Under the pieces are notes generated by a model. That model searched no databases. It saw nothing but the letters and a program-made list of their open reading frames with translations, and was not told where the DNA came from. The position numbers and the translations under genes are program-made. Below, piece after piece: positions 1-8,936 of a stretch of 64,000 bases of DNA; position 1 is the first letter of the stretch, and each line of letters begins with the position of its first letter. This stretch comes from Desulfuribacillus alkaliarsenatis (GTDB lineage: Bacteria; Bacillota; Bacilli; Desulfuribacillales; Desulfuribacillaceae). The stretch lies in the NCBI RefSeq assembly GCF_001730225.1, contig NZ_MIJE01000022.1, positions 209,019 to 273,018 on the forward strand, given 5' to 3'.

Positions 1-9
1 AATTGTACA

Positions 10-1599
10 ATGCAGCTTGATCAGCGTCTGCGTGAATTTATCATGGATATTAACGATATATCTACAAACAAAGAATATGATTGGCAACTATATTATCCAG
101 GAGATGCCATACCAGATTTGCTAACTCAACAAGATAAACAACATCAGCTACTACGGATTCTGGAACACCAGCAACAACCTACGGTTTGTTTTATATTTGG
201 ACCTACTGGTAGCGGTAAACAGCTGCAGGTTAAAACAATGGCTAAACAAATGCATAAGTCGGTCGTTTTTACTAAGACTAGCATGTTTCTTCAAGACAAT
301 GGTAAGCTTAACAGCATTCAAATAAAAAAGGTAACACGGGAAACCTTATTGCATGATGCATTATTATGTTTGACAGACTTTGACGAAGTAAGAACTGAGC
401 TTGAGCTTAAAACAACTTCCTTCATTACAGAATTGCTTAAAGAATTTAAGTTAGATGTAGAAACTTTGATTATATTATCAGAAAGCAAATGGCACGATAA
501 ACCTTATAATAGTAGTTACTATTGGATTGATTTTGAGCTCGATATTCCAGACAGAAAGGAACGCAGCATACTGTGGCAATCATTTTCAGAGGCTGATAAT
601 CTGGCTGTAGAGATTACAATTAATGAGCTAGCAAATAAATTCCAACTTACCCCTGGACAAATTATTAACGCTTTGAACGATGCAAGGGCAACAGCCCGTT
701 GGCAAGGGGATACTTATATCACTAGAGACACACTGTATAAATCATGTTATAAACAAATTAATCACAAGCTAGCAACACTAGCATCATTAGTATTGGCGAA
801 ATATGAAATGGAAGATTTGATTCTTCCAACTGATCAAAAAAGAACACTAACGAACGCATGCAACCATGTTAAGTACAGACATGTAGTGCTTGATGAGTGG
901 GGATACGAAGAAAAACTGCCCTACGGCAAAGGGTTAAGTATGTTATTTGCTGGTCCACCAGGCACAGGTAAAACTATGGCAGCCCAGGTAATAGCCCAAG
1001 AACTAGGCTTAGAAATGTATAAGATAGACTTATCCCAAATCATATCTAAGTATATCGGAGAAACAGAGAAGAACCTCCAAGAGGTCTTTAATGAAGCGCA
1101 GAAGAGTAACGCCATTCTGTTTTTTGATGAATGTGATGCTATCCTAGGTAAAAGAACAGAAGTTAAAGACTCCCATGACCGCTATGCAAACATTGAAACT
1201 TCCTATCTGTTACAAAAGATCGAGGAATTTGCAGGAGTTAGTGTACTGGCAACGAATTATATTACAAACATTGATAATGCTTTTTTACGTAGAATACAGT
1301 ATGTTCTGCATTTCCCGTTTCCTGATGAGAAATCCCGCGAACTGATTTGGCGCGGAATTTTCCCTGGCAAGACACCAGTGGCTCATGATGTAGATTTTTC
1401 GTTCCTAGCAAAGCAATTTGAGCTTGCGGGAGGTAACATTAAAAACATTGCAGTTAATGCCGCATTTCTTGCTGCCGCTGAAGGTAGAGAAGTGTCAATG
1501 AAACATATAATTCTAGCAACTAAAGACGAGGTAACGAAGCAAGGGAAAGTGGTGGTCAGCAGTGACTTCGGAGAATATGGATTCTATTTACGCACGTAG
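10..1599 (+). CDS. AAA+ ATPase, eCIS-associated (Afp15-like) type, possibly 5'-truncated by window edge
   Basis: Two P-loop modules are visible. A degenerate N-terminal one has GPTGSGK near residue 65. A complete C-terminal AAA+ core has GPPGTGKT near 316, a FFDECDA Walker B, and an RR pair after the sensor region. The block with SKYIGETEKNL, the HDRYANIE stretch and the FPFPDE stretch is what I recall from the AAA+ ATPases that close extracellular contractile injection system loci (Afp15/Pvc15 family), which are thought to act in assembly or remodelling of the phage-tail-like particle. The frame is open through base 1, so the true start may lie outside the window; ATG at 10 has no clear ribosome binding site. 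The 3' end overlaps the next gene by 38 nt, indicating cotranscription. No sheath, tube or baseplate gene is in the window, so the eCIS link rests on family resemblance. Confidence 0.75.
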   Translation: MQLDQRLREFIMDINDISTNKEYDWQLYYPGDAIPDLLTQQDKQHQLLRILEHQQQPTVCFIFGPTGSGKQLQVKTMAKQMHKSVVFTKTSMFLQDNGKLNSIQIKKVTRETLLHDALLCLTDFDEVRTELELKTTSFITELLKEFKLDVETLIILSESKWHDKPYNSSYYWIDFELDIPDRKERSILWQSFSEADNLAVEITINELANKFQLTPGQIINALNDARATARWQGDTYITRDTLYKSCYKQINHKLATLASLVLAKYEMEDLILPTDQKRTLTNACNHVKYRHVVLDEWGYEEKLPYGKGLSMLFAGPPGTGKTMAAQVIAQELGLEMYKIDLSQIISKYIGETEKNLQEVFNEAQKSNAILFFDECDAILGKRTEVKDSHDRYANIETSYLLQKIEEFAGVSVLATNYITNIDNAFLRRIQYVLHFPFPDEKSRELIWRGIFPGKTPVAHDVDFSFLAKQFELAGGNIKNIAVNAAFLAAAEGREVSMKHIILATKDEVTKQGKVVVSSDFGEYGFYLRT

Positions 1600-3838
1600 T
1601 AAAGCTCTATTTCTTGTAGTATGCGTATTGATAGTGGTAATGTCTTTTGCTGGCTTTGCCAATTACATGACTTTTACAGATAATTATAATAATGCATTAG
1701 CTAATACGTATGCAGTGCCTGGACAAGAATTCGTACGTAGTATTGAATATGCCCTTGTTTATGGTAAGCCAATTGATAATTACTATGGCATGAACGATAC
1801 ACTGAGGGCATTGCAAGAGATTGTTCCAGAGGCTGAGGAAGTATATATTGTTTCACCCCAGGGCAGGATTCTTTATGACAAAAATGGGTTTGTAAGAGAT
1901 GGAATTATAGCAGCCGACCTAACAAAAACAGCAACTTTTCAGGAAAGTTCAATTGGAGAAAATCGTAGTTTTATATTTTATCAGGAACAAGCATATTTAT
2001 TTGTTGGCATCAATGACCACACACAACAACTGGCAGCCAGTTTGCTAATGATTTTTCCAAGGGAACAATTCGTTCAGTGGGACAGTGAGGTTAGCATGCA
2101 ACTGGGGCTTATTCTTGTTGTGATTGTAAGTGTGATTATGCTTATCCTAACAGTGATTTTCTTTCGTACAAACTGGATTAGCGGTGCAGAAAAGCTCAAT
2201 AAAAAACGCATGCTATTAGTCTTTCTTACATTACTTGGTGTTGCCTTAATAACATACAGTGGGGCAAACTATAAATTGTTCCAGGAAGCCTATGAAGATA
2301 TGGCACAAACAAGTAGTGATTTTGTCCAGTATATTGCAACGAATAACTTAGAGAATATTCTCGATAAAGGGCTTACGTTGGAGGATATTACAGGATTCGA
2401 TAACTATCTAGCTACTATTCGAGATAGCCTTCCACAGATAGAAACTGTAGAAGAGGTTCGTGGAGCAGTTAATGTAACAATTTCAGGAAGCTACATCAAG
2501 CAGCAGTTAAACAGAATTCTACTTGATATGGGAACGGTTACAGTTATTTCAGTATTTTTCATGGTAGAGATGACTTTGCTAGTGATAGTTTTACTAGCAA
2601 GAGAAAAAATTAAGGACAAAGCTGTAACCACAGAAATAAGCCATGGAATGTCAAGGTCGTTAGCGTTTTTTATCAACTTTAGTGCATTTCTACCGTTTAC
2701 TTTTATACCAATATACATGCGCCATATATACGAACCAATTGCAGGTTTACCTAAGGATGTAACGCTGGGATTACCATTATCTGCAGAGATGCTTGGCGGA
2801 ATGCTAGCAATTATCCTATCTAGCTGGCTTATTAGTCGTAATGGCTGGAGAAGTGTATTTTACTTAGGTGTGTTGTTTTTAATCATCGGGAATTTCCTGT
2901 CTGCTAACAGTACGAGTGCAATAATTTTTATTATTTCCCGAGCAATAGCGGGACTTGGTTTAGGATATATATTAATGACTACCCGTAGTTTAGTAGTCTC
3001 TATGCCTAACACTAATTCTGCAATTGCCGCATATGCAGCAGGAGCAATAGCTGGACTAAACTGTGGCCTTGTCATTGGTGGGATGTTAGCTGACCGTATT
3101 GGGTACGAAATGGTATTTACAATAGCGGCACTAGCAGCTGCAATTCCGTTCGTGTTTGTTCAGCTCTTTATGAGAAGTTTTGAAATTAAACAACAAGATC
3201 CAGCAACTGAATCGGTCTTCAAAAAAATGCGGGATTTTGTTACAGATAAAAAAGCTGTATTGTTCTTAGCCTGTTTATTTATACCTTTCTTTATAGGTGG
3301 GGCATTCTTAGATTATTACTTCCCGTTGTTTGCCTCTGCTAATGAACTATCACAAAGTGACATTAGTCGTGGTTTTCTATTAAACGGTTTGATGATTATA
3401 TACTTAGGGCCATTACTAACTCGTTATGTGAATAATAAATTTGGCAATGTTAATGGAATTATTGCGTCAATGGTTATAGTATTGATAGCATTAACCGTCT
3501 ATGTACTATGGGGAACAATTGCAGCGGCCTTTGTGACAGTTGCCTTACTAGGTATTGCAGAAAGCTTTGGTCTGTCGATGAAGACGACGTACTTCCTACA
3601 GTCTAAAGGAATACGCGATATGCAAATAAATCAAAGTGTAGCTTGGTTTAGCTTTATGGTAAACACAAGTAGAATGGCAGGCCCGATTATTTTTGGTGCT
3701 GCAGTTTCCATTGGAATGCGAACGGGTATTGGTATCATAGCTATTACAATGCTTGCTTTAATATTAGTTTTCGTTTGGAACGAAAACAAAAAAACTACTG
3801 GAGGATCCCATGAATCAACGGTCGCACCACCACAATAA
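1562..3838 (+). CDS. MFS transporter with N-terminal membrane-bound extracellular sensor-like region
   Basis: The 758-residue protein is about twice the usual MFS length. A first membrane helix (about residues 15-35) is followed by an extracytoplasmic stretch of about 140 residues containing a Cache/PAS-like VYIVSPQGRILYDKNG segment. A second helix follows near 180-202, a third near 218-238, a second extracytoplasmic stretch, and a fourth helix near 322-345. From about 370 a 12-helix MFS body follows, with the loop SRNGWR between helices 2 and 3. The layout resembles the sensory half of a chemoreceptor or kinase placed in front of a transporter. The GTG start at 1562 is chosen because it gives the longest frame and lies inside the upstream gene; ATG 1577 is an alternative but has poorly spaced GGAG. 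Substrate and signal are unknown. Confidence 0.7.
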   Translation: MTSENMDSIYARSKALFLVVCVLIVVMSFAGFANYMTFTDNYNNALANTYAVPGQEFVRSIEYALVYGKPIDNYYGMNDTLRALQEIVPEAEEVYIVSPQGRILYDKNGFVRDGIIAADLTKTATFQESSIGENRSFIFYQEQAYLFVGINDHTQQLAASLLMIFPREQFVQWDSEVSMQLGLILVVIVSVIMLILTVIFFRTNWISGAEKLNKKRMLLVFLTLLGVALITYSGANYKLFQEAYEDMAQTSSDFVQYIATNNLENILDKGLTLEDITGFDNYLATIRDSLPQIETVEEVRGAVNVTISGSYIKQQLNRILLDMGTVTVISVFFMVEMTLLVIVLLAREKIKDKAVTTEISHGMSRSLAFFINFSAFLPFTFIPIYMRHIYEPIAGLPKDVTLGLPLSAEMLGGMLAIILSSWLISRNGWRSVFYLGVLFLIIGNFLSANSTSAIIFIISRAIAGLGLGYILMTTRSLVVSMPNTNSAIAAYAAGAIAGLNCGLVIGGMLADRIGYEMVFTIAALAAAIPFVFVQLFMRSFEIKQQDPATESVFKKMRDFVTDKKAVLFLACLFIPFFIGGAFLDYYFPLFASANELSQSDISRGFLLNGLMIIYLGPLLTRYVNNKFGNVNGIIASMVIVLIALTVYVLWGTIAAAFVTVALLGIAESFGLSMKTTYFLQSKGIRDMQINQSVAWFSFMVNTSRMAGPIIFGAAVSIGMRTGIGIIAITMLALILVFVWNENKKTTGGSHESTVAPPQ

Positions 3839-4571
3839 CAATGAAGATACTACTGAACTATTGGAACAGGGAATAATCAAGCTAGAGGGAACAGATGAGA
3901 AGGCATATTGCATTCGCTTATTAAATACTAGTGACGTTACAGCATTACTAGATTTACAGGAAGAAATTTTGAGTAATTTAGAAATAGCAGAACTTAGTGT
4001 TCCGTTTACTAAAGAAGAATTGCTATTTATACTTTCGGGGCATGGCGAATGCGTTGGTTTCCTAGTCGATAATCAATTACTAGCAGCATGTGCTTTACAA
4101 TTTGATTTAGAAGACTTTAATATGTCTAAGGAAGTCGGCTTTGATAAGAAGCAACAACAGCAGGTCGAGCAGCTTGAGATGTCTTTAGTTCATGAACGTA
4201 CACGGGGACATAAATTGCAACGGAGGTTAGCGGGGATTTTAGTAGAAAGAGCCATAAAGCGTGGAAACAAGAGATATCTATTCTCTACAGTCTCGCCCTG
4301 GAACTATCCCAGCGTACAAACAGTCACATCCCTTGGGCTAAATATTGTTAAAGTAACGAAAATGTATAATGATTGGACGCGCTATGTAGTATGTCGGGAT
4401 ATGCATGAACCTACCATATTGAACATGTCAACGGTTAGAAAAGTTGCAATTGAAGACTTCGAAGTTCAAAGTATGCTATTAGAACAAAGCTATCTTGGGT
4501 TTTCACAAGAACGAACGCCAGAAGGGGTACGGATTTTATTTGCTCAGCCTATTACTAAGCCTAAAGAATAA
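3810..4571 (+). CDS. GNAT-like acetyltransferase
   Basis: The protein has 253 residues. The central part reads like a GNAT fold: GECVGFLVDNQLLAACALQF forms the beta2-beta3/4 region, VHERTRGHKLQRRLAGILVERA matches the acetyl-CoA pyrophosphate loop and following helix, and SPWNYPSVQTVTSLGL resembles motif B. The C-terminal 60 residues are not assigned. Translation starts at ATG 3810, six bases after GGAGG, and overlaps the MFS gene by 29 nt, so it is translationally coupled in the same operon. The acceptor substrate cannot be read from sequence. It could equally be a non-catalytic GNAT-fold partner of the upstream proteins. Confidence 0.6.
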   Translation: MNQRSHHHNNNEDTTELLEQGIIKLEGTDEKAYCIRLLNTSDVTALLDLQEEILSNLEIAELSVPFTKEELLFILSGHGECVGFLVDNQLLAACALQFDLEDFNMSKEVGFDKKQQQQVEQLEMSLVHERTRGHKLQRRLAGILVERAIKRGNKRYLFSTVSPWNYPSVQTVTSLGLNIVKVTKMYNDWTRYVVCRDMHEPTILNMSTVRKVAIEDFEVQSMLLEQSYLGFSQERTPEGVRILFAQPITKPKE

Positions 4572-4585
4572 CTGGGGTGTAGTGT

Positions 4586-5836
4586 ATGAATAATAATGTA
4601 ATAGAAGGAACTACGATTAAACGTAAATATATAAACAAGCTGACAATGCTAGCCAAGATTATTGTTGTTGGTGTATTTATATATGGGCTGGCTCTCTTAG
4701 CTAGTAGTCTCCCTTCAATACTAGCAAATGAGTTAACGGCAACTAATATTGGAAACGAAATACATCTAGTTACAACTGACGACGATAGATGGCGATTAGG
4801 CTATGTTGAGAGTGAAACTTTTTCTGCCTACCCAGAAACTTTAGTAGCTATTATTCGCGGTCTTAATGAACAGGGGTGGCTTGATTTATTATCGACTGAG
4901 GGTTTAGATGAAGGGTTAGCCAGGGTATTAGCCACTAATAACAGTAGTGAAATATGGAAGTGGCTATCAAGCAATGATGTCAGCACTAAGCTGAGCTTTG
5001 TTGATACAGCCTTCTATAATCTCCGGGAGAATGATTCCGATAGAGAGAATATAATTGAACGTGTGCAAAATACACGGGATTTAGACTTACTAATTACTAT
5101 GGGTGCAGCTGCTGGACATCTATTAAGTACGACTGAACATAACACGAATACCCTTGTGTTTGCAGCGTCAAATGCTGTACGCTCTGGGATTATTGACTCA
5201 GTGGAAGACTCAGGACAGGATTATTTGTGGGCTCATATGGATGAGCACCGCTTTGAACGACAAGTAAAGGCGTTCTACGATATTTTTGAATTTGAAACCT
5301 TGGGCATAGTATATGAAGATTCTCCAGCTGCTAGGGTTTATTCGGCAATTGACGAACTAGAGGCACTTGCAGAGGAAAAAGGCTTTAATATTATAAGTAA
5401 GCATGTAACAGAGCCACTACAGGCAGATGAGTTCCCAACATATTACGAGCAGGTAAGTAAGGCTTATGAAGAGCTAGCAGGTAAGGTTGATGCATTTTAC
5501 CTAAGTATTGCATCGATTGAAAGCGACAGACTTCCAGTGCTATTACATCCCTTCTATGAATATAAGGTACCGGTGTTCTCGCAAATGGGTAGCATTGAAG
5601 TAGAGCACGGAGCTCTTATTACTGTATCAGTAATGGACTACACCAATATTGGTAGATTTGGCGCTGATACTATTATCAAGTGCCTTGAAGGTGAGCTGCC
5701 TCGGAATTTAGAGCAAACATACCAAAGTGCACCCCAAATCAACTTAAATGTAGAGGTAGCAAAAATGATAGATTACAAGCTGCCATTTGAACTAGTTATT
5801 GTTGTCGATCGGGCGTATCAGTATATTAAAAGATAA
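4586..5836 (+). CDS. Membrane-anchored ABC substrate-binding-like protein (TrpX/PF04392-like)
   Basis: The 416-residue protein has a basic N-terminus and one hydrophobic segment (about residues 22-45, IIVVGVFIYGLALLASSLPS), fitting an uncleaved signal anchor or signal peptide. The exported part has a periplasmic-binding-protein pattern: LDLLITMGAAAGHLL, then FAASNAVRSGIIDS, then FETLGIVYEDSPAARVYSAIDELEALAEEKGFNI. This resembles the ABC substrate-binding family PF04392 (TrpX-like). No ABC permease or ATPase lies next to it. As last gene of the operon it could sense a ligand for the upstream Cache-MFS protein rather than feed a transporter; that is inference. Confidence 0.6.
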   Translation: MNNNVIEGTTIKRKYINKLTMLAKIIVVGVFIYGLALLASSLPSILANELTATNIGNEIHLVTTDDDRWRLGYVESETFSAYPETLVAIIRGLNEQGWLDLLSTEGLDEGLARVLATNNSSEIWKWLSSNDVSTKLSFVDTAFYNLRENDSDRENIIERVQNTRDLDLLITMGAAAGHLLSTTEHNTNTLVFAASNAVRSGIIDSVEDSGQDYLWAHMDEHRFERQVKAFYDIFEFETLGIVYEDSPAARVYSAIDELEALAEEKGFNIISKHVTEPLQADEFPTYYEQVSKAYEELAGKVDAFYLSIASIESDRLPVLLHPFYEYKVPVFSQMGSIEVEHGALITVSVMDYTNIGRFGADTIIKCLEGELPRNLEQTYQSAPQINLNVEVAKMIDYKLPFELVIVVDRAYQYIKR

Positions 5837-5876
5837 AAACGATTGCCTCGATGAAAGTTATATGAGGCAATCGTTT
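5837..5876. terminator. Bidirectional terminator between convergent genes
   Basis: A 13-bp perfect stem (AAACGATTGCCTC pairing with GAGGCAATCGTTT) encloses a 14-nt loop. It lies right after the stop of the plus-strand operon and 29 nt from the end of the minus-strand regulator. The A-rich left flank and T-containing right flank suit termination from both sides. Confidence 0.85.
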
Positions 5877-5904
5877 GTTAGACGTACGATGCTTTAACGA
5901 AAAG

Positions 5905-8487
5905 TTAACGTATAAGCTTTAATTTACGAGCTGCGGCCACTGCGTGCGTCCGACCCCTGACTCCCAGCTTCCCATAGATATTACTAGTGTGCCATTTGAC
6001 AGTGCCTAAGGAAATAAATAGTTTATTAGCAATATCTTGATTTGACAGTCCTTGGCTTATCAGTTCTACTATTTCTAGCTCGCGGGGGCTAAGGTCTTCT
6101 ATCAAGCTTGGATAGGATGTCTTATTCTCGCTATGTGGTTTGTTCTCAGCAGATGGGTTAAACTTAGCCGTCCCAATATTCTTAGCATTCTGTATTAAGT
6201 TATCGGCAGATGCTAAGTTTCCTGCCTTTTTCTCCAATGAAGCTTTTAAAATAAGCGTTTCTATTAAAATCTGCCTTTGTTCCCCTGAATTGGCTAACCG
6301 CTGGATATCATCTAATATTGTACGCACTAACCCTAAGTCTTTATTATCCTCGGCTAATAGAAGCCGTACAAGTACAAGATAAACCTGCTCCTGACCGCCC
6401 TTGACTGGGACATCTTCTTTAACGCCAAGCTCAGATAATAGGTTACGTGCTTGTGTAATGTCAGCACGCTCAATTAGTATTCGAGCTTTCCAGGCGGTTG
6501 CGACAGTTATGATAAATGTAGGCAATTGAAATTCGTTATTTAAAGCTTCAATCTGTCGAATCGCCGCCATTGCTTGGTTGTTTTTGCCCTGTGAATAAGC
6601 TAAGGCAATACGGTAGAGTAAGTTCCAGCTAAGATACGGCTTGCTTACCCTGCTTAAATACAGACCACGCTCTATACAGCGTTCAGCCTCTACATAATCC
6701 CCTTTTTCACGGAGAATATCCCCGAGTAAAGCCCAAAGTATACCGACCTTACCTAAATTCCCTAAGCCCTTTTCCTTTACAAACATTAGCAAGCTTTGAA
6801 TAAATGCCTCTGACTCAGCAAGCTCACCTAAATACTGGAGATTAATGGCCAGCTTTATACCTGAAGATATTAGGAAGTAGTGCTGATTGCACCTTTGGTT
6901 ATTCTGGTGTGCCTCTAGATAGAACGGATAGGCTTCATTGGGCCTTCCAGAAAACAGCATAGCATCACCTGATATAATAGTTACACTGTTCCGCCAAAAG
7001 TGGTTGCCAGGAGGTAAATAGCGCAGAGCTTCTTCGGCATATTTTTTTGTATTTAAGATATTTTGCGTATTAATACTGTGGAAAGCATTGATAACTGCCT
7101 GGATTCCAAGATACTCCTGTTGTTTTGCAGCGTCTTTATAGGACAGAGTACGTGCGATAGCTAGGTATTTTTCAGCTTCTTGACTACCTTCCCGTGCTAT
7201 ATGATAAAAAGCCTTGTAGGCTATAAGACGTTGGTATTTCTGCAGTAAATTTAGCGGAAGGCTATTAAGATAACGAATCAGAAGGGTAGTACCCTCCTCC
7301 TGCAGTATGGTTGTATCATAATCATGTAGTATTTCTGCAACTTTGTCTTTGTTGTCACTGGCAAAAGCGTGGTGCAGAGCCTCGCGATAAGCGCCAGCTG
7401 CTACGTACCAGTTACAAGCCATGGTATGCAATTGCTTGATTGTATCAGTTGAAATTGCCTTCAAGCGATGTGACAACAGATCGCTAAATAGATGGTGATA
7501 ACGATACCAGTACCCTTGATTGTCTAATGCAATAATAAAAAGGTTATTGCGTTCTAAGTCAGCGAGTATCTCCGAACTATCATTTCGGCCTGTTACAGCA
7601 TCACATAGTGGTGCACATAAACGGTTTAAAATCGAAGTCTTAAGTAAGAAATCCTGAATTACTGGCGCTTGCCCAGATAGCACCTCTTCACTTAAAAAGT
7701 GTAAAACAAACCGGTCGCTACCAGCGAAGTCGTTGATGAATTTATTGGTATCTGAGCTACTAGCAATCGAGAGAGCAGCAAGCTGTATGCCTGTAACCCA
7801 GCCCTCTGTTTTATTATAAAGGGTTTCCAACTGATTTTCTGGTAGCTCAAAGCTATTTATTTGAAAAAGTAATTGCTTCATTTCATCTTTGCTAAACTTT
7901 AAATCCTCAAGGCGCAGTTCATTCATCATGCCCTTAGCCCGTAGCTTTGACAGCGGCCAAGGGGGATCAGATCTAGTCGTAACTATAACATGCAGTGCAG
8001 GCCCTGCATTTTCTATGAAAAATATCAAATCATCATGGATTTGACGATTGTTAATCAAGTGATAATCGTCTAGCACTAAAAAAAACGGTGTTTCTAAAGA
8101 AAACAGGTCGTTTAAAACAGGCGTTAGTAGTGATGATGGAGCTTCAGAGGAAATATCCATGGAGCGTAGCATTTCCATCGTAGCTGCTCCGACAGATTTA
8201 TTAATAGTCTGGATTGCGGATAATAGGTACAACCAAAACTGCTCTCGAGCATTATCAGCATCATCAATAGCATACCATGCAGTCTGTTGCTCACGACCAG
8301 CTATCCAGCTTCGAACTACGGTTGTCTTTCCAAAACCAGCAGGGGCAGATACGAGCGTCAGCTTACGCGTAAAGCCTTGCGAATCTGCTACATCCTGTTC
8401 TAATTGTGCAAAGATTTTTGTGCGCACTAGAATCTGCTTACCTAGAGGTGGGATATGAATTTTCACTTTAAGAATATCATTAGCCAT
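5905..8487 (-). CDS. LuxR-family MalT-like STAND transcriptional regulator (LAL type)
   Basis: The protein has 860 residues from the chosen start. The N-terminal NTPase has Walker A GFGKTTV near residue 48 and Walker B FFLVLDD. A long helical middle is likely TPR-like. The C-terminal LuxR helix-turn-helix runs LSPRELEIVELISQGLSNQDIANKLFIS followed by GTVKWHTSNIYGKLGVRGRTHAVA. Proteins of this type use nucleotide-driven oligomerisation on inducer binding to activate transcription. ATG at 8487 (MANDILK) is chosen over the longer frame starting at 8550 because AGGAGG and GGAG lie just upstream of it. The gene is divergent from the rifampicin-phosphotransferase-like operon, which is its most likely target. 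The inducer is unknown. Confidence 0.85.
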   Translation of the reverse strand: MANDILKVKIHIPPLGKQILVRTKIFAQLEQDVADSQGFTRKLTLVSAPAGFGKTTVVRSWIAGREQQTAWYAIDDADNAREQFWLYLLSAIQTINKSVGAATMEMLRSMDISSEAPSSLLTPVLNDLFSLETPFFLVLDDYHLINNRQIHDDLIFFIENAGPALHVIVTTRSDPPWPLSKLRAKGMMNELRLEDLKFSKDEMKQLLFQINSFELPENQLETLYNKTEGWVTGIQLAALSIASSSDTNKFINDFAGSDRFVLHFLSEEVLSGQAPVIQDFLLKTSILNRLCAPLCDAVTGRNDSSEILADLERNNLFIIALDNQGYWYRYHHLFSDLLSHRLKAISTDTIKQLHTMACNWYVAAGAYREALHHAFASDNKDKVAEILHDYDTTILQEEGTTLLIRYLNSLPLNLLQKYQRLIAYKAFYHIAREGSQEAEKYLAIARTLSYKDAAKQQEYLGIQAVINAFHSINTQNILNTKKYAEEALRYLPPGNHFWRNSVTIISGDAMLFSGRPNEAYPFYLEAHQNNQRCNQHYFLISSGIKLAINLQYLGELAESEAFIQSLLMFVKEKGLGNLGKVGILWALLGDILREKGDYVEAERCIERGLYLSRVSKPYLSWNLLYRIALAYSQGKNNQAMAAIRQIEALNNEFQLPTFIITVATAWKARILIERADITQARNLLSELGVKEDVPVKGGQEQVYLVLVRLLLAEDNKDLGLVRTILDDIQRLANSGEQRQILIETLILKASLEKKAGNLASADNLIQNAKNIGTAKFNPSAENKPHSENKTSYPSLIEDLSPRELEIVELISQGLSNQDIANKLFISLGTVKWHTSNIYGKLGVRGRTHAVAAARKLKLIR

Positions 8488-8542
8488 TATTCTCCGCCTC
8501 CTATGTGATACGTATTCGACATTGTTGGGTATATTCCTTTTG

Positions 8543-8572
8543 CAAACCAACCCAAACTATCCCAAACCAACC
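8543..8572. promoter_or_regulatory. Direct repeats in divergent intergenic region, candidate activator site
   Basis: The decamer CAAACCAACC occurs at 8543-8552 and again at 8563-8572, exactly 20 bp apart start to start, about two helical turns. A third partial copy (CCCAAACTATCC) lies between them. MalT-type regulators bind tandem short direct repeats, so this is a reasonable binding site for the divergent STAND regulator. No footprint-level evidence is available from sequence. Confidence 0.45.
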
Positions 8573-8703
8573 AAAACCCTAACTTTCGTCAGGTCAAAAT
8601 CTATCGAATTATAGATAAGCTAGAAACAAACATCATAGATAAAGTGCAAGAGCGTAGACAAAGTGAGAAAGCAAAGACAAATGTGAAAGTTAGGAGGATG
8701 GAT

Positions 8704-8934
8704 ATGATAGCTAGGAAATATACTTGGCAGGTATTAGTGCATACGGAATCTCGACTTGATCAATGGAGTACAGACTATTTTGCTGGATTATCGCTAAGGA
8801 ACGATAAAGGAATCACTATATTAAGTGGTGAGTTACCTGACATTTCTGCAGTTTATGGGTTAATATTACAATTAAGGGATATCGGAATCGGCTTAATTAC
8901 TTTGCAAGTTCAGAAAAAAGAAAGGGGACGGTAA
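8704..8934 (+). CDS. Small conserved hypothetical protein
   Basis: The 76-residue protein has no assigned function. Its end (GELPDISAVYGLILQLRDIGIGLITLQVQ) resembles a recurring small-protein pattern in which an aspartate-rich turn is followed by an LHGLL..IRDLG..LLS-like segment. ATG 8704 is selected because AGGAGG ends six bases before it; longer in-frame starts upstream lack a site. It ends two bases before the start of the next gene, so the two are cotranscribed. Confidence 0.65.
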   Translation: MIARKYTWQVLVHTESRLDQWSTDYFAGLSLRNDKGITILSGELPDISAVYGLILQLRDIGIGLITLQVQKKERGR

Positions 8935-8936
8935 CT

